Part shown: positions 43,789 through 51,692 of the stretch, in pieces | Layout of the letters: each line of letters begins with the position of its first letter | Numbering within the stretch: the stretch's first letter is position 1 | Assembly (NCBI GenBank): GCA_022784465.1 | Contig: JALFUR010000009.1 | Coordinates: 1 to 64,000 of the forward strand | Source of the DNA: Christensenella sp. | Lineage (GTDB): Bacteria > Bacillota > Clostridia > Christensenellales > UBA3700 | Length of the DNA: 64,000 nt | Reading direction: 5' to 3' | Translations under genes and position numbers: made by a program | Notes under the pieces: generated by a model | Databases searched by the model: none | Told to the model about the DNA's origin: nothing | The model's input: the letters and a program-made list of their open reading frames with translations, nothing else

Positions 43789-46011
43789 ATGAAAAAAGAG
43801 AATCAAATTGAAATTAATGAAAAAATAAAAGTATTATTAGACAGATATTCTATAGGCAAAAAACCTTTGTCTAAACTTCTTAAATGGGGCGAGGGTACAA
43901 TAATTAGGTATTTAGAAGGGGATTTGCCTTCAGAAAAATATTTAACATGTCTTGAGGAGATATATTCTGATCCAAATAAATACTTGGAAATTTTAAAAAG
44001 TAATAAAGATCAAATTACTAAAGTTGCGTATAATAAGTCATTAAAAGCCACAAATAATTATATTTTGCAATCAGAGCATGGAGATTTTTATAGTGATATT
44101 CCACTATCTAATATGGTAAGAGTTGCAGCTGATTCTATTAACATTAAAGTTGCCGATGTAGATGAAAATAAAAAAAGCATTTTAAAATCAATAGATAGAG
44201 CATGTCAAAAAGAGGTTCAATTATTAGTATTAAATGAATTGTGTTTAACAGGGTATACTTGTAATGATTTGTTTTTACAAAACAAACTAATTGATAAAGT
44301 TGAAGAGGCCTTAGAGGAAATAAAGTTATATACAAAAGATAAAAATATAATTGTTGTCGTAGGTGCTCCTTTAAGATATTTATCAAAGCTTTATAATTGT
44401 GGTGTTGTAATTTCAAATGGAAAAATTCTTGGTGTAGTTCCAAAGATAAATATTCCAAATTATAATGAGTTTTATGAAGTTAGGCATTTTGTCAGCGGAA
44501 AGGATGTTTTGTCTCAAGAAATAAAGATTGGTCAAGATATAGTCCCATTTGGCAGTAATTTGCTATTTAGATGTGAAAATAACAAAGATTTTGTTTTTGG
44601 AATAGAAATATGTGAAGATTTATGGGTAAGTATTCCTCCTTCATCTAATATGGCAGAAGCAGGAGCAACAGTAATTGTCAATTTGTCTGCTTCTAATGAA
44701 GTTATTGGAAAAAGCGATTATAGAAGAGATTTGGTTTCTTCTCAATCTGCAAGATGCGACTGTGCGTATGTGTATGCTAGCGCTGGAGATGGCGAATCAA
44801 CACAAGATTTAGTTTTTTCAGGACACAATATAATCGCAGAGGATGGAATAGTATTAAATGAAACTAAATTGTTTAAAAACAATATGATTATAAGCGAAAT
44901 TGATTTAGATAAAATTACACATGAAAGACAGAGAAAAAACACTTTCAGTGCAAATCAATTTAATTATAAAATGATAGATTTTTCTTTAAATTTAAAAGAT
45001 TTAATTGTTCATAGAGTTTTCCCAAGATTTCCTTTTGTTCCAAACGATGAATCTATTAGAGAAGATAGATGTAAACAAATTCTTGCTATGCAAGCAAATG
45101 GATTAAAAAAGAGAATTGAACATATACATTGTAAAAAAATCGTAGTTGGATTATCTGGAGGTTTAGATAGCGCTCTAGCTATTCTTGTTGCTGCTGAAGC
45201 AATGGATTTATTAAATAGAAGTAGAGAAGACATAATTGCCATTACTATGCCATGCTTTGGTACAACGCATAGAACAAAATCTAATGCAGAGCTTTTGGCT
45301 GAAGGATTGAAAACTTCTTTTATGGACATTAATATTTCTAAAGCTGTTAAACAACACTTTGAGGATATCAATCAAGATATAAATAATTTTGATGTTACAT
45401 TTGAAAATGGGCAAGCAAGAGAAAGAACACAAGTGTTAATGGATATTGCAAATAAAGAAGGCGGAATTGTTTTAGGAACAGGAGATTTATCTGAATTAGC
45501 ATTAGGATGGGCAACATACAATGGAGATCATATGTCAATGTATGCAGTAAATGTATCTATTCCTAAAACGCTTATTAGATATATCGTAAAGTATTATGCG
45601 GATGAACTTGCTAATGAAACAACAGCAAAAGCATTATACGATATATTATCAACACCAGTTTCTCCAGAACTTATTCCAGCAAAGGGTGAAGAAATTACTC
45701 AAAAGACTGAAGATATTGTAGGACCATATGAACTTCATGATTTCTTTTTATATTATGTTGTTAGATGGGGATTTAATCCTAAAAAAGTATATGCAATAGC
45801 AGTAAATACATTTAAAAATGTATATAGTAAAGAAACTATATTAAAATGGCTAAAGAATTTTTATCGTAGGTTCTTTATGCAACAATTTAAACGCTCATGC
45901 TTGCCAGATGGACCAAAAGTAGGTTCTGTTTCTCTATCTCCAAGAGGGGATTGGAGAATGCCGTCAGATGCTATCTCTAAGATGTGGCTAGAGGAAGTTG
46001 AAACTTTATAA
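43789..46011 (+). CDS. nadE: Glutamine-dependent NAD synthase with N-terminal HTH-like extension
   Basis: Makes NAD from nicotinate adenine dinucleotide with glutamine as nitrogen source. The nitrilase-type glutaminase (about 108-390) has Glu150 in NELCLTGYTCNDLF, Lys in PKINIPNYNEF and Cys in GIEICEDLW. The synthetase part contains VVGLSGGLDSALA. Residues 1-105 are extra compared with usual gut enzymes of about 640 aa. They look like an XRE-type helix-turn-helix (KPLSKLLKWGEGTIIRYLEG, about 25-44, then an acidic helix and DPNKYLEILKSNKDQ). ATG 43789 is chosen for its GAGGA; this start already includes the extension. A DNA-binding or protein-docking role of the extension is inference. Confidence 0.92.
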   Translation: MKKENQIEINEKIKVLLDRYSIGKKPLSKLLKWGEGTIIRYLEGDLPSEKYLTCLEEIYSDPNKYLEILKSNKDQITKVAYNKSLKATNNYILQSEHGDFYSDIPLSNMVRVAADSINIKVADVDENKKSILKSIDRACQKEVQLLVLNELCLTGYTCNDLFLQNKLIDKVEEALEEIKLYTKDKNIIVVVGAPLRYLSKLYNCGVVISNGKILGVVPKINIPNYNEFYEVRHFVSGKDVLSQEIKIGQDIVPFGSNLLFRCENNKDFVFGIEICEDLWVSIPPSSNMAEAGATVIVNLSASNEVIGKSDYRRDLVSSQSARCDCAYVYASAGDGESTQDLVFSGHNIIAEDGIVLNETKLFKNNMIISEIDLDKITHERQRKNTFSANQFNYKMIDFSLNLKDLIVHRVFPRFPFVPNDESIREDRCKQILAMQANGLKKRIEHIHCKKIVVGLSGGLDSALAILVAAEAMDLLNRSREDIIAITMPCFGTTHRTKSNAELLAEGLKTSFMDINISKAVKQHFEDINQDINNFDVTFENGQARERTQVLMDIANKEGGIVLGTGDLSELALGWATYNGDHMSMYAVNVSIPKTLIRYIVKYYADELANETTAKALYDILSTPVSPELIPAKGEEITQKTEDIVGPYELHDFFLYYVVRWGFNPKKVYAIAVNTFKNVYSKETILKWLKNFYRRFFMQQFKRSCLPDGPKVGSVSLSPRGDWRMPSDAISKMWLEEVETL

Positions 46012-46036
46012 TAAAATATTGACAAAAAATGGCCAT

Positions 46037-46068
46037 TAACGCATTTTAGTTTAGGATTTGACTATTTA
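46037..46068 (+). repeat. Dispersed repeat, copy C
   Basis: Matches the minus-strand sequence of 169-200 with one mismatch in 32 bp, lying between nadE and the Fic gene. Confidence 0.6.
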
Positions 46069-46082
46069 TTCACAATTGACAG

Positions 46083-46180
46083 TTTTCTCCTATTTTAACA
46101 ATATTTTTAGGAGAAAATAGTATATTTTATTCCTCAACGATTGACTTTTCTCCTATTTTTGAGCAATATTTAGGAGAAAA
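46083..46180. promoter_or_regulatory. Two identical inverted repeats upstream of the Fic gene
   Basis: TTTTCTCCTA...TAGGAGAAAA occurs twice (46083-46117 and 46146-46180), each with 10-bp perfect arms and a 15-nt loop, 63 bp apart. Each is preceded by TTGAC, which could be a -35 box (46076 and 46141). The left arm contains TTCTCCT, complementary to the AAGGAG ribosome site of the gene. Confidence 0.7.
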
Positions 46181-46196
46181 ATAAAAGGAGTAGGCA

Positions 46197-47246
46197 ATGA
46201 GAAATTTTAATTATAGAGAACTTAAAGATAAAAAGTGGGATAATGAAATTATTGCTTATGTTGCTCAAATTCACGAATATAAAGCAAAACAAGAAATATT
46301 TTTAAAGCAAAAACCCGAAGAATTTGAAAAGTTAGTTGAAATTGCAAAAGTTCAAAGCACAGAGGCTTCTAACGAAATTGAAGGCATTAGAACAACATCA
46401 ACAAGATTAAAACAATTATTGAGCGAAAAAACTACTCCAAAGAACGAAGATGAAGAAGAAATCGCTGGATATAGAGATGTTTTGAATATCATTAACGAAA
46501 GCTATAAGTATATTCCAATTACTTCTAACTATATTTTGCAATTACACAAAATATTGTATAGTCATTCTGCAAAAGTTTTTGGTGGAAACTATAAAAATGT
46601 TCAAAACTATATAAGTGAAACTGATAGCTATGGAAATACTTATACATTGTTTACTCCACTTGCACCATACGAAACTGCTCCTGCAATAGAGAATATTTGT
46701 GATGAGTTCAATAAGGCAATGGCAGAAAACGAAGTTAACCCACTTATTTTAATTCCTATCTTCATTCACGATTTTCTTTGCATACACCCATTCTTAGATG
46801 GAAATGGAAGAATGAGCCGACTTCTTACAACATTGTTACTTTATAAATGTGGTTATTTAGTTGGTAAATATATTTCACTAGAAGCAAAGATTTCTAAAAA
46901 TAAAAATCTATATTATGATGCTCTTGAACAATCACAACAGGATTGGCATAATGGAAATGATAATCCTGAAGCATTTATTAAATATTTGCTTGGCATAATT
47001 ATTTCTGCTTACAGAGATTTTGAGGAAAGAGTGGATATTGTATCAGACAATCTACCTGCGATTGAAATTGTTAAGAAAGCAATTATTACAATTCTTGGTA
47101 AGTTCAACAAAACAAACATTATTGAGCTTTGTCCAACACTTGGAGTTAAATCTATTGAAAGTGCTTTGAAAAAATTAACAGACAACGGTTTAATTGAAAA
47201 GCACTCGGCAGGCAAAAACACTTTTTATACAAGAAAAAATATCTAA
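46197..47246 (+). CDS. Fic-domain protein (AMPylase family)
   Basis: Predicted adenylyltransferase that modifies target proteins with AMP. The catalytic motif is complete: HPFLDGNGRMSR, with His197 and Arg205. An N-terminal inhibitory helix of class II type is present as SNEIEG (58-63), the SxxxE(G/N) pattern. The Fic/DOC N-terminal domain precedes it. A C-terminal winged-helix-like segment (about 285-349, with IIELCPTLGVKSIESALKKLTDNGLIEK) probably binds DNA. AAAAGGAG lies 6 bases before the ATG. It stands alone, without an antitoxin gene, and is bounded by two identical inverted repeats and a strong terminator. The target is unknown. Confidence 0.93.
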   Translation: MRNFNYRELKDKKWDNEIIAYVAQIHEYKAKQEIFLKQKPEEFEKLVEIAKVQSTEASNEIEGIRTTSTRLKQLLSEKTTPKNEDEEEIAGYRDVLNIINESYKYIPITSNYILQLHKILYSHSAKVFGGNYKNVQNYISETDSYGNTYTLFTPLAPYETAPAIENICDEFNKAMAENEVNPLILIPIFIHDFLCIHPFLDGNGRMSRLLTTLLLYKCGYLVGKYISLEAKISKNKNLYYDALEQSQQDWHNGNDNPEAFIKYLLGIIISAYRDFEERVDIVSDNLPAIEIVKKAIITILGKFNKTNIIELCPTLGVKSIESALKKLTDNGLIEKHSAGKNTFYTRKNI

Positions 47247-47257
47247 GACTAAAAAAA

Positions 47258-47296
47258 GCTGTTAAGAAAAATTTGTTTCTTAACAGCCCCTTTTTT
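47258..47296. terminator. Bidirectional terminator after the Fic gene
   Basis: Perfect 12-bp stem (47258-47269, 47276-47287), 6-nt loop, T-run downstream and A-run upstream. It can also end the convergent minus-strand gene. Confidence 0.9.
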
Positions 47297-47311
47297 GTTT
47301 ATATGATTATA

Positions 47312-48553
47312 TTAACCATTGTTAATTTGCTCAATTAAGCTATCTGGATAAGAAAAGTCTGTACAATCTTTATCTGTATAACTGTATTTAATATTTGATA
47401 CAGAATCAGCTGAGCCTTCGAACATTTGGATTTTGCCGCCCCATTTTTCATCTATAACATAAGATTTTGTAAGTCCGCAATCCCATATTTCTATTGTTAC
47501 TTTGCAGTATTCATATTTGATTCCAGAACCGCCATTATCATTGTCTAATTTTGATGTTGTTTCAGAATCAGCATTTGCTTTTTCAATGTCTACTTCAAAA
47601 TATATTTTGTAATATCCATCTAAATGTTCAATTGTAACTGTAGATGCATTAATTAAATCATCTTTAACTGTTGATAAAGCAACTGTGTCTCCTAAAGAAC
47701 CAACATTAAGGGCTATTTTTTGCATATCTACATATTCGCTTAATGTGTTATTTGTTCCGCTGTTTTGTTTGTTCCAGTTACTACTGCTTTGCTTTTTCCA
47801 TTTAGCAATTTCTATAAGACCAGTTTCCTCATTATATTTCATATCTGATAAGGCTGAGTCCATTCTATGATAAACATTATAGTGAGCATATCTAATGTTT
47901 GCGCTTTGAACAAAATTAACAGCAAGAGCATTAAAGTTGTGGTTGATAGGCATTTTTAATGTTGTATCATACTTAACATCTGTTGTTTCTCTACGTATTC
48001 TTTCATATATCATAGTTCCATAATTTGAACCTAAGTTTGTTGTTCCAACTTGATATCTAAAGAATGCATATTGATTAACAAAAATTTCATTACCTGTTGT
48101 AAATAGTACAGCAGCGGCTGCTTTATATGCATTAGATTTAGATGAATCATTTAAGATAGAAGTCACATCATAAGTTACAGAACTTGTAACTGCACTTGAT
48201 GGGGCAGCAGTATAATTAGCCAACTCTAAAGAAAAATCGATTGCATCTTTTACTTCACCTGTTTGAGAAGGAGAAAGTAAAGGCATGATAACAAATACTG
48301 CTAATACAGCAATAAGGGCAACACCTGCAATTACTGAAATAGCAATTGCTGCTTTTTTACCTTTGCTTAATTTCTTTTTTGAACTTTTCTTAGATTTCTT
48401 TGAGGCTTTTTTAGAAGGCTTTACGTCTTCCTCAAGTTCATCGTCTTCTTCAACTTCATCAAAATCTTCGATGTCGTCAATTTCTTCCTCGAATTCTTCA
48501 TCTAAGATTTCATCTTCAAGTTCTAAATCTTCTTCGATTCTTTTCTTAGCCAT
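47312..48553 (-). CDS. Membrane-anchored protein with acidic and lysine-rich cytoplasmic tail
   Basis: I do not recognise this 413-aa protein. Residues 5-46 are almost all Glu and Asp, and 47-68 are Lys/Ser-rich. A single membrane helix lies at about 69-92. The remaining 320 residues would be outside and look like a mixed beta domain rich in Thr, Ser, Tyr and Asn, without cysteine pairs or catalytic motifs. AAGGTGGTG is a good ribosome site for the ATG at 48553. It has its own promoter, divergent from the mannosidase genes. The charged tail could interact with nucleic acid or a cytoplasmic partner. Confidence 0.75.
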   Translation of the reverse strand: MAKKRIEEDLELEDEILDEEFEEEIDDIEDFDEVEEDDELEEDVKPSKKASKKSKKSSKKKLSKGKKAAIAISVIAGVALIAVLAVFVIMPLLSPSQTGEVKDAIDFSLELANYTAAPSSAVTSSVTYDVTSILNDSSKSNAYKAAAAVLFTTGNEIFVNQYAFFRYQVGTTNLGSNYGTMIYERIRRETTDVKYDTTLKMPINHNFNALAVNFVQSANIRYAHYNVYHRMDSALSDMKYNEETGLIEIAKWKKQSSSNWNKQNSGTNNTLSEYVDMQKIALNVGSLGDTVALSTVKDDLINASTVTIEHLDGYYKIYFEVDIEKANADSETTSKLDNDNGGSGIKYEYCKVTIEIWDCGLTKSYVIDEKWGGKIQMFEGSADSVSNIKYSYTDKDCTDFSYPDSLIEQINNG

Positions 48554-48583
48554 AATTTAGCACCACCTTATTTTTATATTATA

Positions 48584-48613
48584 AGTATAAATGTTAATAA
48601 AAAAACAAGTCAA
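48584..48613 (-). promoter_or_regulatory. Promoter of the membrane-anchored protein gene
   Basis: TTGACT (48613-48608) and TATACT (48589-48584), 18 bp apart on the minus strand. Confidence 0.6.
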
Positions 48614-48687
48614 CATAAAATAAAAAAAGACTATATTGTCATGCTATTTCGTTGTTTGTATAAATATTATGCTAAAAATGGGCGATG

Positions 48688-48716
48688 TTGACTTTATAAG
48701 ATTTATCTTATAAGAT
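48688..48716 (+). promoter_or_regulatory. Mannosidase promoter with palindromic operator
   Basis: TTGACT (48688-48693) and TAAGAT (48711-48716), 17 bp apart. The spacer is filled by the perfect palindrome TTATAAGAT-tt-ATCTTATAA (48694-48713). An overlapping palindrome ATCTTATAAGAT ends in the -10 box. A repressor bound here would block RNA polymerase. Confidence 0.65.
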
Positions 48717-48736
48717 AAAATAGTACGAGGTAAAAA

Positions 48737-51691
48737 ATGGTTGAAAATATTGTTTTATATCCACAACACGTGGCTAGATTATTAAAAATTAGAGATAAAA
48801 TTTACACAAAAGTTGCTACGCTTTCTTGTAAGGCAGCGCTTTCAAAAGAACCAATAAAAAAAGATATGCTAGATAAAGCAGAGTTTGTAGATTATGAAAC
48901 AGGCATGGTTTGGGGATCTAAATTTGATTGCGCTTGGTTTAAATTTGAGGGAGATGTTCCTGAGAGTTGCAAAGGAAAGCATATAGTTGCTCTTATAGAT
49001 ATTCAAGGCGAAGGTGTTGTGTATCAAGACAAGGAAGTAAAACAAGGTATAACACAAGTTTTAACAGGAATAGATATCCTTCAATCTAGAAAGGGAAAAC
49101 AAGTAGTAGATTTATTTAAATTGGCAGAAGGCGGCGAACATGTTGAGTTAGTTGTCGATGCAGGATTTAATGGCAAGAATAGAAAAGAAGGCGTTAAGGT
49201 TGCATTAAAGAAAAAAGATATAGCCATTTGTAATGATGATATCTTGGAATATTATTATGATTATCTACAATTGCTTATGGTCTTGTTGACTAAAGATAAG
49301 AACAATTTGCTTTCTGAATCTAGAGTTAAGGAAATAAAGAAAGCTTTAAATGAAAGTTATGCATTATCAAAGAAGAGTATTGATAAAGCTCATGAAAGAC
49401 TTGCAAAAGAAATAGTTAAGCCAATTGACTATAAAGCAACAGAATATACAGCTATAGGTCATGCGCATATAGATTTAGCTTGGCTTTGGCCAATTAGAGA
49501 AACCAAGAGAAAGGGTGTTCGAACATTTGCTACAGCAATTAACAATATGAACAAATACCCTGATTATATTTTTGGCGCATCTCAAGCACAATTGTTCCAA
49601 TGGATAAAAGAGGAAGAACCGGAATTTTATGAGGAAAAGGTAAAGAAAGCCGTTCAAGAAGATAGACTAGAAATTCAAGGGGGAATGTGGACAGAGAATG
49701 ACTGCAATATCCCTTGTGGAGAATCTATTATAAGACAGTTTTTATATGGAGAAAAATTCTTTGAGGACGAGTTTGGTGTTAAGTGCAAAATGGTTTGGCT
49801 TCCTGATGTATTTGGATATCCTGCTTCTTTGCCACAAATATTCAAAAAATGTGGTAGAGATTATTTTATGACAATAAAACTATCTTGGAATACTCATAAC
49901 AAATTTCCATATAAAACATTTATCTGGAAAGGAATTGATGGTAGCGAAGTAATTACTCATATGCCACCTCAAGGCGATTATAATTCAACTGCATCTCCAA
50001 TGGCGATTGTGAAATCTGAGCAAAAAAATGGCGAGAAAGAAATTGTAGATAAAGCATTACTTGTATATGGAGTAGGAGATGGAGGCGGTGGCCCTGGAGA
50101 AGCACAACTTGAGTTTGTAAAGAGAGAAAAATCTTTATCTGGACTAAATGTTGTTAAACAGGGAAAAGCTGAGGAATTTTTTGATGATTTAGCAGCAAAT
50201 TATTATGAAAAATTGCCATCATATCAAGGCGAATTATATCTAGAAAAACATAGAGGAACATATACTTCTCAAGCAAGAAATAAATACTATAATAGAAAAC
50301 TTGAAAAAGATTTGCACAATATTGAGTGGCTAAGTGTTATTGCACAAGTAAATCAAATAGAAGTTGATCAGGAAAAAATTGATAAAATATGGCAAGAAAT
50401 TTTGTTGTATCAATTCCATGATATTATTCCTGGTTCATCAATTAAAAGAGTATACGACGAAAGCGTTGAGAGATATAAAGCACTAGAAAAAGAATTAGAA
50501 CAAATACAATTATTTATTCTATCTAAACTTGCAACAAAACAAAAATTAACAGCAATTAACGGAACGGATTTTGATAGAAAAGAGTACGTTAAACTTGAAG
50601 ATCAGTGGTATCTAGCTGAGGTTCCAAAATATTCAGCTGCATCATTGCTACCTGTAGGTCAAGTTGAAGATTTAGCATATGGCGATGATTATATTTCAAA
50701 CAATAAACTAATTGTAAAGTTTAATCTGGATGGAAGTATTTGCTCGCTTATAGATAAAGAGCATAATTCAAAGGAATTATGTTCAAATTATTTAAATAAA
50801 CTTGTAGTATTCCAAGATCCAATTATGCATTACAATGCATGGGATATAAAAGAGGACTATAGAAAGCTAAAGAAAGAACAATTTAAATTAATCAATTTTA
50901 ATTCGTATATAGATGGACCTGAGGTTGTTAGAGAAAACACATATGTATATAACAAGAGTACACTTGTTCAACATATAAAGATAGACAATGACTCTAAAAT
51001 GGTTACATTTGAAACATATGTAGATTGGCAGGAAGACAATAAGATGCTTAGAGCTGAGTTCGAACCAACTATATATTCAGATGTAGTTAACTGCGATATT
51101 CAATTTGGAAATATTGACCGTTCAACAAAAGAAGATGATCCTGTTGAGAAAGCACAATTTGAAATATGCGCTCACAAATTTGTCAATCTAGATGATGAAA
51201 AAGAAGAATATGGATTGGCTTTAATCAATAATTGTAAATATGGTCATAGAGTAAAAAGCGGTTTGATTTCACTTAATTTATTGCGTTCTCCACAATTCCC
51301 AGATCCAACATGTGATAGAGGTAGACAATATTTCTCATACGCCCTATATCCACATGACGGCAAATGGAATGACAGTGATGTAGTAAAACAATCTTATATT
51401 TTTAACAATCCACTTTTAATTAGTGATTATATGGTGGATATTGGCAAGCTAATTGATATAGACAATGAAGATGTAATTGTAGAAACAATAAAACCTGCTC
51501 AAGCAGAGAAAGGCATTGTAGTAAGATTATATGAAAGATATGGAAGCAGTTGCGATGCTAAGTTAAAAATAGGAATAAAAGCAAAGAAAGTATATGAAAC
51601 AAATATGCTTGAAAAGAATAAGGTAGAATTGACATCTTCAACGCTTCATTTTGAACCATACGAAATAAAAACAATTCTAATAGGGTGGTAA
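48737..51691 (+). CDS. Alpha-mannosidase (GH38)
   Basis: Cytosolic glycosidase (984 aa, no signal peptide) that removes alpha-linked mannose. The GH38 zinc and catalytic motif GHAHIDLAWLWP starts at residue 241 (His242, Asp246). The nucleophile is Asp357 in WLPDVFGYP. HDIIPGSS (about 558-565) supplies another zinc ligand. An N-terminal beta domain and long C-terminal beta domains complete the usual layout. It begins the mannosidase unit and the beta-mannosidase ATG follows after one base. Since it is not exported, it must act on imported oligosaccharides. No transporter gene lies beside it. Confidence 0.95.
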   Translation: MVENIVLYPQHVARLLKIRDKIYTKVATLSCKAALSKEPIKKDMLDKAEFVDYETGMVWGSKFDCAWFKFEGDVPESCKGKHIVALIDIQGEGVVYQDKEVKQGITQVLTGIDILQSRKGKQVVDLFKLAEGGEHVELVVDAGFNGKNRKEGVKVALKKKDIAICNDDILEYYYDYLQLLMVLLTKDKNNLLSESRVKEIKKALNESYALSKKSIDKAHERLAKEIVKPIDYKATEYTAIGHAHIDLAWLWPIRETKRKGVRTFATAINNMNKYPDYIFGASQAQLFQWIKEEEPEFYEEKVKKAVQEDRLEIQGGMWTENDCNIPCGESIIRQFLYGEKFFEDEFGVKCKMVWLPDVFGYPASLPQIFKKCGRDYFMTIKLSWNTHNKFPYKTFIWKGIDGSEVITHMPPQGDYNSTASPMAIVKSEQKNGEKEIVDKALLVYGVGDGGGGPGEAQLEFVKREKSLSGLNVVKQGKAEEFFDDLAANYYEKLPSYQGELYLEKHRGTYTSQARNKYYNRKLEKDLHNIEWLSVIAQVNQIEVDQEKIDKIWQEILLYQFHDIIPGSSIKRVYDESVERYKALEKELEQIQLFILSKLATKQKLTAINGTDFDRKEYVKLEDQWYLAEVPKYSAASLLPVGQVEDLAYGDDYISNNKLIVKFNLDGSICSLIDKEHNSKELCSNYLNKLVVFQDPIMHYNAWDIKEDYRKLKKEQFKLINFNSYIDGPEVVRENTYVYNKSTLVQHIKIDNDSKMVTFETYVDWQEDNKMLRAEFEPTIYSDVVNCDIQFGNIDRSTKEDDPVEKAQFEICAHKFVNLDDEKEEYGLALINNCKYGHRVKSGLISLNLLRSPQFPDPTCDRGRQYFSYALYPHDGKWNDSDVVKQSYIFNNPLLISDYMVDIGKLIDIDNEDVIVETIKPAQAEKGIVVRLYERYGSSCDAKLKIGIKAKKVYETNMLEKNKVELTSSTLHFEPYEIKTILIGW

Positions 51692-51692
51692 T

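Noticed and set aside
46083..46180. Twin hairpins as terminators of nadE
   Set aside because: Neither is followed by a T-run on the plus strand, and both have TTGAC before them, so a regulatory role fits better.
48285..48560. Plus-strand ORF with a long serine run
   Set aside because: It is the shadow of the acidic/lysine-rich coding region on the minus strand.
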